Source of the DNA: a bacterium UBA6115
Lineage (GTDB): Bacteria; Bacillota_A; Clostridia; Christensenellales; Aristaeellaceae
Reading direction: 5' to 3'
Length of the DNA: 19,442 nucleotides
Assembly (NCBI GenBank): GCA_002428405.1
Contig: DIWD01000078.1
Span: 1-19,442, forward strand
Shown: positions 6,974 through 14,251 of the stretch, piece after piece
How the letters are laid out: the number at the start of each line of letters is the position of its first letter
Position numbering within the stretch: position 1 is the first letter of the stretch
The notes under the pieces: model-generated
Database searches by the model: none
Told to the model about the DNA's origin: nothing
The model's input: only the letters and a program-made list of their open reading frames with translations
Made by a program: the position numbers and the translations under genes

Positions 6974-8077
6974 TCAAGTACACTCATTTGTATGTTTTTC
7001 GAATTGAGAATGTGTGACCTCTATCTTTGTTTGAAGATATTTTTGACGGACTTGAAATAATGAGTTCTTTACATATGCTTCCATGTAAACCCAATCAGGT
7101 TCACCGTTTTCATCCGTAGGTAATTGTAGTAATTCATTTTTAAGTCTCAAATAACGCCGCTTATAATTATAATTGTATTTACCTCTAACTGTATCAGCTA
7201 TCGTTGTGATAAAGATAGCATTGTATTTATTCAAAAAGGGTGAATAACCAAAAATAATGTTTATTGTTGCAATTGTTGGTTCTTCTTTATAAAAGGAATA
7301 GCCCATTGAGCCTTCACCATCGCAAACAAAAGCAATGGCATTCCCTGGACTTATCATTGATTGTACTGGCTTTACAAAATACAAGACGCCATTGTTCCTG
7401 TTTGTTGCACCGATATAAGGAATGCCGCAATTCTCATTTGTTTTAACAAGTCTGTTCGCCTGACTGCATTTTCCTGCAGCAAGTTTAAACAAATCACTTA
7501 ATATAAAAGTGCGCCATTCTTTTTGGTCAAGCGGGACTATACTCCCGCAATTTCTTATAGCAGCGTCAATATGCTTAATATATTTTTGAACAAGGTTTTT
7601 TTCTCGCTCACGAATATATTCTTCCATAAAGGTATAATCAGGTTGACCTTGATTATCAATTGGAAGCATTACTCGAAAAACAGACAGCCGTGCGTTGTTT
7701 AGGGAATATCCGTGTCCAAATTTATCACGTTGCACGGTTATGCATGAAGCAATAAATAGCATTGTTTCTTTTTTCATACTTTTATTAGGAATCAAGTCAG
7801 TTACATGCGTGTCCAATAACATTTTAGCAGGCTGATAATATGCTATACCCGCTCCACCATCTCCATCATTATTGATAGTAAGACAATGACCAATAAATAT
7901 ATTACTATCAGAGCGTGGCTCTACAAAACCTTTGAAACCGTTGTTTGTGTTTTTTGCAGATACAAGTGGAACATCACCAGGTAGAAGGCTTGCCATATCA
8001 TTCTGATTGCCTCTTACATATGAAAACAAATCAAGCAATCGAAAATCAGACCATTTTTTGTTTAGTAGATTAGGCAT
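6974..8077 (-). CDS. HsdS-like DNA specificity subunit (two target-recognition domains)
   Basis: A 367-residue protein from the ATG at 8077, one base after the methyltransferase stop; the in-frame start at 8119 would overlap that gene and has no ribosome site. It has the two-fold architecture of type I/IIB specificity subunits: each half opens with a similar segment (KKWSDFRLLDLFSYVRG and KEWRTFILSDLFKLAAG), continues through a variable region with a PLVSA/PYIGATNRNNG-type strand, and ends in a conserved helix preceded by LPIDNQGQPDYTFMEEYI or LPTDENGEPDWVYMEAYV. The two variable regions are the target-recognition domains and would each read half of a split DNA site. It should form a complex with the upstream methyltransferase. 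Composition is AT-rich like the rest of the island, indicating acquisition by transfer. Confidence 0.85.
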   Translation of the reverse strand: MPNLLNKKWSDFRLLDLFSYVRGNQNDMASLLPGDVPLVSAKNTNNGFKGFVEPRSDSNIFIGHCLTINNDGDGGAGIAYYQPAKMLLDTHVTDLIPNKSMKKETMLFIASCITVQRDKFGHGYSLNNARLSVFRVMLPIDNQGQPDYTFMEEYIREREKNLVQKYIKHIDAAIRNCGSIVPLDQKEWRTFILSDLFKLAAGKCSQANRLVKTNENCGIPYIGATNRNNGVLYFVKPVQSMISPGNAIAFVCDGEGSMGYSFYKEEPTIATINIIFGYSPFLNKYNAIFITTIADTVRGKYNYNYKRRYLRLKNELLQLPTDENGEPDWVYMEAYVKNSLFQVRQKYLQTKIEVTHSQFEKHTNECT

Positions 8078-8078
8078 A

Positions 8079-9983
8079 TTATTCAACTTGTCTTTCTGTG
8101 AACAGATATCCACGACCATGGGTTACCATGTTAAATTCAAAGGTCAGATAATCTGCAATACTGTTCAGAAAATCTGCTTCTGTTGGAATTTCATCGTTAT
8201 AATAGTAGAACGAATGCAACCATTCGTCTGTATCTTTAATGATTGTTTCAACCATGAACTTTGAGGGATAATCCTGGATTTTCCCACGCCAACAGTCAAG
8301 CAAATACTGCCGTCTATCCTTGGCGCGTTCTGTTTCCATCAATCCAAGGTGCATTCTCACTTCAAAACCATCATCTTCAAAATTGATGAACTTCACCAGT
8401 TTATCTGCCGGGTGCGGTTCGCCTGCAGTAAATACCATGATGCAGGGAACAATGCCGACGCCATAGAACGTTTGTTTATTCAGACTGATAACACCTTCAA
8501 TAGTATGTTGCTTAAAAATCTCTTTCTTTATTTCTATTTCGTCATTTGTTTTGCCGATAGCAGTTGATAAAGGTACGATTGCAGCAACACGTCCGCCTTT
8601 TACGACACTGTCCAATAAATGCTGAACAAAGCAAATTTCATAAAAGCCGGGATTATCTTTATTTCCCTGCGAATACGGCGGATTGATTAAACCAACGGTG
8701 ATACCATTTGTTTGTAAATCGCTTGCAGCATGACGGAAAAAATCATCACAGATCAGGTTGCTTTGCCCATCACCGCGAAGAATCATATTGGTTGTCGCGA
8801 TTGAAAACATATCATCTCGGCTTTCAATACCGAAAATATGATTTTGCTTGATTTGTTTTCGTTCACTTCCGGATTTTGCCGCTCTTAACATTCTGTGCAT
8901 CCCTGATACTAAGAAACCGCCGGTACCACAACAGGGGTCAAAAATAACGTCAGATGGCCCGATATTGAGTAACTCACAAAACAGTTCTGTGGTATGACGT
9001 GGTGTAAGCACCACGCCCAAAGACTGCCCCTCACCGCCTGAATAAGATACAAATTCACCATAGAAACGGCCTAAATAATCTTCAGGCGAACTAGATATTA
9101 CTGCTCTAAATATATGTTGGTTAATATATTCTGCAAAAAATTTCAGCGGGGTTTTCCCTAAGTCTGTGCGTATTGAATTTAGCAGGGGTCTATCCTTGAT
9201 CAATGTGAACTGATTTAGAACACGCTCACGTTTGACTTCAGGCGCAACATTCGCGCGTTGCAGGTTTTTCTCAAGCCGTCTATATAGAATAGCACCATCT
9301 GTTTCAACATCATCGCCAGTCAATTCATTGAGATTAAAGCCATGCTCTTGTTCACGCAAAGCAAGCAGTATTGCTGAAACAACCAATGCCTTTTCATTAT
9401 CACCTAAACTGCCGTATTTCCAAAGATATTCATGAAGTGTTCCCGCCTTCTTAATGATCGTGCTTTTTTCGACATCATCTGCTGGCATTTCACCTAAAAC
9501 AATACAACTGTAATAGTTCAGAATATGGTCAGGCGAGAAGTTTTCAAACGTTTCAACTTCAGGTAGTTCTTTATAATCGCCGTTTTCATTGACGAAAATA
9601 GGCTTTAGAATATGATGCTTGCTATCACCTGCATTGCCAAATGCAAATACTTTTTTGAATGCAGTTGCTTGAATTATTTGTTTTGCATACCACAACGCGC
9701 CATTAACCGCATAGTTAGCAGTAGCATCAGGAGTTTGTGATATTACTCCGTTTTCCATATGGCATAGATTAGTTCTGTTTGTCTTGTCTTCAATGACGAG
9801 AACAAAATCCTTAACAATTGCGACAAATTCTGGAAAACCAGATTTTTGTGTCTGATACTTTGATGCGGTTTTCAGTGCTTCATTAATTTCTTTGATTGTG
9901 CTACCTTGTGCATCAACCGGAATTCCTGCCTCAATTAACAGGTTGTAGATATATAAATCAAAGTTTGCTTCTTTTTTTGCCAT
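8079..9983 (-). CDS. N6-adenine DNA methyltransferase with possible N-terminal nuclease site (type IIB/BcgI-like)
   Basis: A 634-residue protein. The methyltransferase core is HsdM-like: SAM motif I FDPCCGTGGF (348-357), catalytic motif IV NPPY (434-437), preceded by a helical HsdM-type N-domain (about 180-320) and LTPRHTTELFCELL (326-339). The first ~130 residues are extra compared with a minimal HsdM and contain GFPEFVAIV...FVLVIEDK, where E52, E65 and K67 fit a PD-(D/E)xK-type nuclease site (E-x12-ExK). A single chain with nuclease and methylase plus a separate two-domain specificity subunit is the plan of type IIB enzymes such as BcgI, whose A subunit is, from memory, of very similar length. 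No separate HsdR gene is in the island. The start has AGGGG nine bases upstream. An orphan type I-like methylase is the alternative if the nuclease site is inactive. Confidence 0.8.
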   Translation of the reverse strand: MAKKEANFDLYIYNLLIEAGIPVDAQGSTIKEINEALKTASKYQTQKSGFPEFVAIVKDFVLVIEDKTNRTNLCHMENGVISQTPDATANYAVNGALWYAKQIIQATAFKKVFAFGNAGDSKHHILKPIFVNENGDYKELPEVETFENFSPDHILNYYSCIVLGEMPADDVEKSTIIKKAGTLHEYLWKYGSLGDNEKALVVSAILLALREQEHGFNLNELTGDDVETDGAILYRRLEKNLQRANVAPEVKRERVLNQFTLIKDRPLLNSIRTDLGKTPLKFFAEYINQHIFRAVISSSPEDYLGRFYGEFVSYSGGEGQSLGVVLTPRHTTELFCELLNIGPSDVIFDPCCGTGGFLVSGMHRMLRAAKSGSERKQIKQNHIFGIESRDDMFSIATTNMILRGDGQSNLICDDFFRHAASDLQTNGITVGLINPPYSQGNKDNPGFYEICFVQHLLDSVVKGGRVAAIVPLSTAIGKTNDEIEIKKEIFKQHTIEGVISLNKQTFYGVGIVPCIMVFTAGEPHPADKLVKFINFEDDGFEVRMHLGLMETERAKDRRQYLLDCWRGKIQDYPSKFMVETIIKDTDEWLHSFYYYNDEIPTEADFLNSIADYLTFEFNMVTHGRGYLFTERQVE

Positions 9984-10206
9984 ATCAACATACCCCTATC
10001 CTATATCAGGTTTCATCCTCATTAAGCGTTCCTTACAAAACCAAGAGATTTTGAATAAATCCAAAGTGACCTTATCATATTGGCTCTCAAATGACAATTA
10101 CTGAAAACGTGATTAATAAAACTGCCATCTTTTGGCGGGTTATTCCATGCGGAAAATCCGATGAACACAGTTCATTCTATGGCAATAAACAATCTGCAAA
10201 AATCGA

Positions 10207-10235
10207 TTGTGAAACATCAAGGGAAACCTTATAAT
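10207..10235 (+). promoter_or_regulatory. Promoter of the intact tRNA-Leu, supplied by the island
   Basis: TTGTGA (10207-10212), 17-base spacer, TATAAT (10230-10235); predicted start near 10242, five bases before the tRNA. It differs in sequence from the promoter at 6745, which fits its having come with the island. Confidence 0.7.
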
Positions 10236-10246
10236 ACTTAGTGTGC

Positions 10247-10286
10247 GCCGGAGTGGCGGAATGGCAGACGCAGAGGACTTAAAATC
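10247..10286 (+). repeat. Right copy of the 40-bp island border repeat
   Basis: Identical to 6788-6827. It covers the tRNA from its first base through the anticodon loop into the 3' side of the anticodon stem. The anticodon loop is a known crossover region for site-specific recombinases using tRNA genes. Confidence 0.88.
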
Positions 10287-10331
10287 CTTTGGCCTATGGC
10301 CGTGCTGGTTCGAGTCCGGTCTCCGGCACCA
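10247..10331 (+). tRNA. tRNA-Leu, anticodon TAA
   Basis: An 85-nt class II tRNA with encoded CCA. Acceptor strands GCCGGAG (10247-10253) and CTCCGGC (10321-10327) pair fully, followed by A and CCA (10329-10331). The anticodon stem GAGGA/TCCTT encloses CTTAAAA, giving anticodon TAA at 10280-10282, which reads UUA and UUG. A long variable arm typical of tRNA-Leu (GGCC-TAT-GGCC) and a TTCGAGT T-loop follow. The first 40 bases are duplicated at 6788. Confidence 0.97.
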
Positions 10332-10803
10332 CGTCGTCGCGGGCTGCACTTTGCTCGCGGCGATTTTTCATTTCATTTAAAAATCACCTCTCACACGTTC
10401 CGCCGCTCCTCCTTGCCCGACAAAGCAGGCTTTGTCGGGGAGGGACGGGGACGACATCGTCGCGGACTGCGCTTAGTTCGCGGCGGCTTTTTTCAAAAGC
10501 CCTCCCTCGCAGCGTTCTGCCGCTCCTCCTTGCCCGTCAAAGCAGGCTTTGCCGGGGTGGGACGGGGATGACGTCGTCGCGGGCTGCGCTTAGTTCGCGG
10601 CGGCTTTTTTCAAAAGCCCTCCCTCGCAGCGTTCTGCCGCTCCTCCTTGTCCGGCAAAGCAGGCTTTGCCGGGGTGGGACGGGGACGACGTCGTCGCGGA
10701 CTGCGCTTAGTTCGCGGCGGCTTTTTTCAAAAGCCACCTCTCACACGCTCCGTCACTCCTCCTTTTCCGGCAAAGCAGGCTTTGCCGAGGTGGGACGGGG
10801 ACG
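10331..10803. repeat. Four tandem copies of a 117-123 bp hairpin-rich repeat
   Basis: Units begin at about 10331, 10454, 10571 and 10688, each with ACGTCGTCGC or a one-base variant and each ending in GGGACGGGGA-type sequence. Units 2-4 are nearly identical; unit 1 is more diverged. Each unit holds three inverted repeats: A, CGCGGAC/GTTCGCG type (10338-10359 in unit 1, 10461-10482 in unit 2); B, GGCTTTT/AAAAGCC (10485-10501 in unit 2; GATTTTT/AAAAATC at 10362-10385 in unit 1); C, CCCGACAAAGC/GCTTTGTCGGG around a 2-nt AG loop (10416-10439 in unit 1). Unit 1 overlaps the last base of the tRNA CCA. The array fills the space between the tRNA and the converging LRR gene and does not look protein-coding. 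Confidence 0.9.
10416..10439. other. Perfect 11-bp hairpin (element C of repeat unit 1)
   Basis: CCCGACAAAGC and GCTTTGTCGGG are perfect complements separated by AG. In unit 3 the same position reads CCGGCAAAGC/GCTTTGCCGG: the A-T pair in unit 1 has become G-C, so pairing is conserved though sequence is not. Unit 2 has one mismatch at this pair. Confidence 0.75.
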
Positions 10804-10851
10804 TGGATGGGAACGGGGACAGGGGCAGAGATAAAGGCGTCCGGCGGGATT

Positions 10852-13179
10852 CTATTCCTGGTATCGATAGGGTATTGCGAAGAATTCCGCCCATGTCTCA
10901 GCGTATGAGCCCTTGACGACAAGGAGCGTCAGCTGATCGCAGCCCTTGAACGCGTTCCGGCCGATCGTTTTCACGCTTTCCGGAATGGAAATCGTCTCCA
11001 GCCCATCGCAATTCCAGAAAGCAAAGCCGCCGATGGAAACGAGCCCGTCGGGCAGAACCAGTGAGCTTAACGATCTGCAATCATTGAAGGCATAGATGCC
11101 GATCCTTTTCAGCCCGTCCGAAAGCTCAACTTTCGTCAGGCTCTCACATCCGCTGAACGCAAGGTTGCCAATGCTTTGGAGCCCTTCCGGCAAGGAGAGT
11201 TCGCTCAGAGCCCGGCACCTGAGAAAAGCCCCGTCGCCAATGGATTTCAGCCCATCAGAAACGGTCAGCTGTTTCAGCCTTTGGGATTGGGCGAACGCCT
11301 CGGTGCCAATGCTTTGCAGCCCTTTCGGTAGGCTCAGGGTGTTTATGTCACAGCGATAGAACGCCCAGTTGCCGATGCTGAGGATACCTTCCGGTACGTC
11401 ATACCTGGATACACCAGCACCATATTGATATGTGATGAGCCTATTTTCCAACTTGTCAAACAGCGCGCCGTCCTTTGCCATCAGCACGGGATTGTCCGGT
11501 GAAACGGAGATTTGTGCCGGAGTGTATATGAAGGGATTGTCGCCGACCTCCAGGAGGCTCCCTGGCAGGCTGACGGCATTGAGCGATTTGCAGGCGGCAA
11601 AAGAGAAATCTCCCAGGCTTTGGAGCCCCTCCGGGAAAAGGACGGAGGAGAGATTCTCGCATCGGTAAAACGCCTTGCGCTCAATGGTTTTCAAACCCTC
11701 CGGCAAGGTGAGGGATTTTATATTGGAATTAAAGTAAAACAACGATTCCCCGACAATGCTGACCTGCCGTTTGCCAAAGCGGGCAGGCACGGAAACATTC
11801 TCTTTATTCTTTGCATCTATATCAAAATAATAGGTGATTACCGCACTCCCGTCTTCCAGGATATCGTAGCCATAATCGCCGCTTTTTTTGTAGTATGAAG
11901 AATCTCCTGTATACGTCCCTAAATATCCGAAAAGCAGCCCATCAAACACATAAGAATATAAACTGCGTGAACCAGCCATCATAATTTGACCGCTGGGATT
12001 AACATGGTTTTCTGCCCATTTTTCCGCGTAGGAGCCTTTCACCACGGCAAAGGAGGTACTCCAGCTAAAATAAAACGCGTCGTTTTCAATCCGGATCAAG
12101 CTTTGCGGCAAAACGACAATCTCAAGCCTGCCGCAGTTTTCAAAGGCTTTTTCCCGAATGATCCTCAGCCCTTCCGGTAAAACGACCGAAGAGAGGCGGA
12201 TGCAAAATTCAAACGCGGACTGATTGATAATATCCAAATACTGCGGGAGCGTGATCGAGACAAGGTTGTAACAATATGAAAAAGTAGCCAATTCAATTTC
12301 CTTGACCCTATCCGGGATGGTCAGGGAAACCAGGCTTTCACAATGTGCAAAAGCTTGCCTTCCAATACTCTCCAGACTGTCTGGAAGCGCAATGGAAGCA
12401 AGGTTTTCACAAGCAAAGAAAGCGGCTTGGCCGATGGCCGTCAGCCCTTCCGGCAGGATCAGGTCAGTGAGGCCTGTACAGCTCATAAACGCGCCCATGC
12501 CGATGCGCTCAAGCCCTGCCGGAAAAGTCAGATGTGTCAGCTGCTCGCATCCATCAAAAGCCCAATCTGCGATGCTGCGCGTGCCCGCGGGGATATCGTA
12601 AGCGGTCTGTTCCCTGGATTGGGGATAGTGGATCAATTGCTTCGCCAACCTGTCAAACAGCACGCCGTCCAGCACTTCCAGCACCGGGTGATCCGGCAGC
12701 AGGATGATATTTGCTGTGCACCCGGAAAAAGGATTCCCCTGCGACAGGTTGACAAGCGAATTGGGGATCACAATTTCCTTCAGTCCCGTGCAGTTGGAAA
12801 ACGCACCCCCGCCAATCATCTCAAGGCCCTCTGGCAGTTCAATTGACTTCAGCTTGTTCTGGCCGGAAAAGGCCCACCCATCGATTTCCTTCAGGCCCTT
12901 GGGAAGGACCAGGGAGGTGATGAGCGGAGTCTCGGAGGAAAGCACTGCGGCGAAGGCAATTTTTGTGACCGGGTGCCCGTTGATCGCGTCCGGGATCTTG
13001 AGCGACTTACCCTTTCCGGTGTATTTTTTGATCGTCACGTTCCCGTCCGCTTCGATTACGTACTCAAGGCCCTTGCTCGTGAGGACCTTCTCTTCCGCTT
13101 CCGCGGTCCAGCCGGGCAGGATGAGGAACAGGAGCAATGCGGTCAGGACAAGGGCCAATCGTTTCATCTTTCCATACAC
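10852..13179 (-). CDS. Secreted BspA-like leucine-rich-repeat protein with two homologous halves
   Basis: A 775-residue protein with a signal peptide (KRLALVLTALLLFLILPGWTAEA, cleavage near residue 28) and about two dozen LRR_5/BspA-type repeats of the form LPxGLxxIGxxAFxxCxxL. It divides into two halves of about 380 residues: each starts with a non-repeat segment (EYVIEADGNVTI; YDILEDGSAVI), contains a DNPVLxxxDGxLFDKL-type insert with a tyrosine-rich strand, and ends in VVKGSYAExWAE (near 377 and 757). It therefore arose by internal duplication. There is no sorting signal or C-terminal membrane segment, so it is probably released or loosely surface-bound. The family takes part in adhesion and host interaction in some bacteria; the ligand here is unknown. 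A second in-frame ATG at 13167 is a possible start, since GGAG lies only 3 bases before the first ATG. Confidence 0.88.
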   Translation of the reverse strand: MYGKMKRLALVLTALLLFLILPGWTAEAEEKVLTSKGLEYVIEADGNVTIKKYTGKGKSLKIPDAINGHPVTKIAFAAVLSSETPLITSLVLPKGLKEIDGWAFSGQNKLKSIELPEGLEMIGGGAFSNCTGLKEIVIPNSLVNLSQGNPFSGCTANIILLPDHPVLEVLDGVLFDRLAKQLIHYPQSREQTAYDIPAGTRSIADWAFDGCEQLTHLTFPAGLERIGMGAFMSCTGLTDLILPEGLTAIGQAAFFACENLASIALPDSLESIGRQAFAHCESLVSLTIPDRVKEIELATFSYCYNLVSITLPQYLDIINQSAFEFCIRLSSVVLPEGLRIIREKAFENCGRLEIVVLPQSLIRIENDAFYFSWSTSFAVVKGSYAEKWAENHVNPSGQIMMAGSRSLYSYVFDGLLFGYLGTYTGDSSYYKKSGDYGYDILEDGSAVITYYFDIDAKNKENVSVPARFGKRQVSIVGESLFYFNSNIKSLTLPEGLKTIERKAFYRCENLSSVLFPEGLQSLGDFSFAACKSLNAVSLPGSLLEVGDNPFIYTPAQISVSPDNPVLMAKDGALFDKLENRLITYQYGAGVSRYDVPEGILSIGNWAFYRCDINTLSLPKGLQSIGTEAFAQSQRLKQLTVSDGLKSIGDGAFLRCRALSELSLPEGLQSIGNLAFSGCESLTKVELSDGLKRIGIYAFNDCRSLSSLVLPDGLVSIGGFAFWNCDGLETISIPESVKTIGRNAFKGCDQLTLLVVKGSYAETWAEFFAIPYRYQE

Positions 13180-13526
13180 TCCGTTTTTGCAGAATCGGAA
13201 CAGCCGGTCCCGTGGATTTTTTCGGTACGCTATTATGTCCTCAAGAAAGGGGAAGGCTTACGGCGTTTTGGTCCGCCCTCAGCCCCAATCACCGCCGGGG
13301 AGTTGGTGAGGACTGCGCATCGCCGCAAGCGTCTTGCGCAAGTATATTCATCCCCCGTGGTGCCGTCAAATCAGGACCTGCCCGTTGCGCGGAGGACGTC
13401 GCCCTTCTGGTTGTACCGGCCGGCTGTTTCAACCGTGTCAGCAAGTTCGCTTGCCGCACATCCGCCGACAGCGTAAAACAACAAAAAGCGCCCCGTATCG
13501 AGGCGCCTTTTTCAACCGGAGAATAA
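13180..13526. other. Intergenic region between the LRR gene and the DxD-repeat gene
   Basis: This 347-base stretch holds no convincing gene. On the - strand it must carry the LRR promoter, but no hexamer pair with good spacing stands out. Its left end contains the GGAG ribosome site of the LRR gene and its right end the terminator at 13483-13513. Confidence 0.6.
13483..13513 (-). terminator. Intrinsic terminator of the DxD-repeat gene
   Basis: Read on the - strand, GGCGCC, a short loop, then GGGGCGC is followed by TTTTTGTTGTTTT. The + strand also shows GCGCC/GGCGC followed by TTTTT, so it may work in both directions. It lies 14 bases after the stop codon at 13527. Confidence 0.8.
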
Positions 13527-14033
13527 TTACCTGCGGTTGCGGCCGCGGCCCGGGTTCCTCTGTCCGCCGGCGGCGAAGATGTCGCATTGGCCGTCATTGT
13601 TTTCGTCGATGTAGTTCTGGCCCTGGGGATTGCCGCGTCCCCCTGCCTGCTGGGCGTTGCCCTTGGCCATCATCCCGCGGCTGAAGCCGCTCGCGGCCTG
13701 CATGCGGGCGTTGCCCTGGCCCTGCAGTTCAGTGCCGAAATGGTCACAGACACCATTCAGGTCGGAGTCAACGAAGTTGGGGGCCCCGGTGTTTTTGCCC
13801 TGCTCATTACCGCAGAGGTCGCAGAGGCCGTCGCTGTCCGCGTCCACAAAACCGTTCTGCGGGTCATTCTGGGCGGGGACCTGGTTCCACCTGCGGCCAT
13901 ATTGCCCGCCGAGGGCGGTTGTCGGGGCGCTTTGCGGCTCCAAAGCCGGCGCGGTTGCCGCCTCAGCGGCCAGGCCGAAGATGGGCAGCGCAATGAGCAG
14001 CGCCAGTGCGAAGATGAGTGCGTTCTTTTTCAT
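13527..14033 (-). CDS. Secreted protein with three DxDxDGxCD calcium-loop-like repeats
   Basis: A 168-residue protein with a clear signal peptide (MKKNALIFALALLIALPIFG, cleavage near AEA at 23-25). The mature part has three repeats: FVDADSDGLCD (62-72), FVDSDLNGVCD (87-97) and YIDENNDGQCD (141-151). The spacing of acidic residues D-x-D-x-D-G resembles EF-hand, dockerin or thrombospondin type 3 calcium loops, each with one cysteine just before the last aspartate; calcium binding is therefore likely but inferred. Between loops 2 and 3 lies a Gly/Gln/Met/Asn-rich linker, and the C-terminus is very basic (GRGRNRR). It is downstream of and co-oriented with the histidine kinase gene but separated by 218 bases, a gap that also holds a GCCATGG/CCATGGT hairpin (about 14178-14194), so it may have its own promoter. 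Function unknown. Confidence 0.8.
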   Translation of the reverse strand: MKKNALIFALALLIALPIFGLAAEAATAPALEPQSAPTTALGGQYGRRWNQVPAQNDPQNGFVDADSDGLCDLCGNEQGKNTGAPNFVDSDLNGVCDHFGTELQGQGNARMQAASGFSRGMMAKGNAQQAGGRGNPQGQNYIDENNDGQCDIFAAGGQRNPGRGRNRR

Positions 14034-14251
14034 GTGGATGTCATCCCTTCTTGTGATTCAGCAATCCCTTGCTGTGACATCATCATAAACACCACCCATG
14101 GCAAATCTGTGTCCTTGGGTTGACGACATTGGAACAAAGCGATGGTCATGCTGTGAAAAGAAGGGTCAGCGGAAGACCATGGAGCCCATGGCAAAGCGCC
14201 CCATTCGCCTGAAAGGCAAGGGGTATAAGGAACGAGCGGTTTTTATGCTTA

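Larger units (their letters stand above)
6828..10286. mobile_element. AT-rich genomic island in tRNA-Leu carrying a restriction-modification cassette
   Basis: The segment is bounded by a 40-bp perfect direct repeat (6788-6827 and 10247-10286) formed by the 5' part of tRNA-Leu(UAA). Between the repeats the base composition turns visibly AT-rich compared with the GC-rich genes on both sides, and the only convincing genes are a methyltransferase and an HsdS-like subunit on the - strand. No integrase, recombinase or transposase is encoded. The short non-coding ends (6828-6973 and 9984-10206) show no recognisable gene. The element appears to have brought in a new 5' half and promoter for the tRNA, the mirror image of the usual 3'-end restoration. 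Excision through the repeats would rebuild the tRNA gene behind the promoter at 6745. Confidence 0.75.

Noticed and set aside
10140..10349. A 69-codon frame on the - strand containing RRPDSNQHGHRPKDFKSSASAIPP
   Set aside because: It is the antisense of the tRNA-Leu gene, a well-known type of false protein prediction.
10331..10803. Possible CRISPR array
   Set aside because: The units are contiguous tandem repeats of 117-123 bp with no unique spacers and no cas genes nearby.
10289..10834. A 181-codon + strand frame with repeated SSRTALSSRRLFSKALPRS segments
   Set aside because: It begins inside the tRNA and is simply the translation of the tandem hairpin repeats; unit 1 differs in length and no ribosome site is present.
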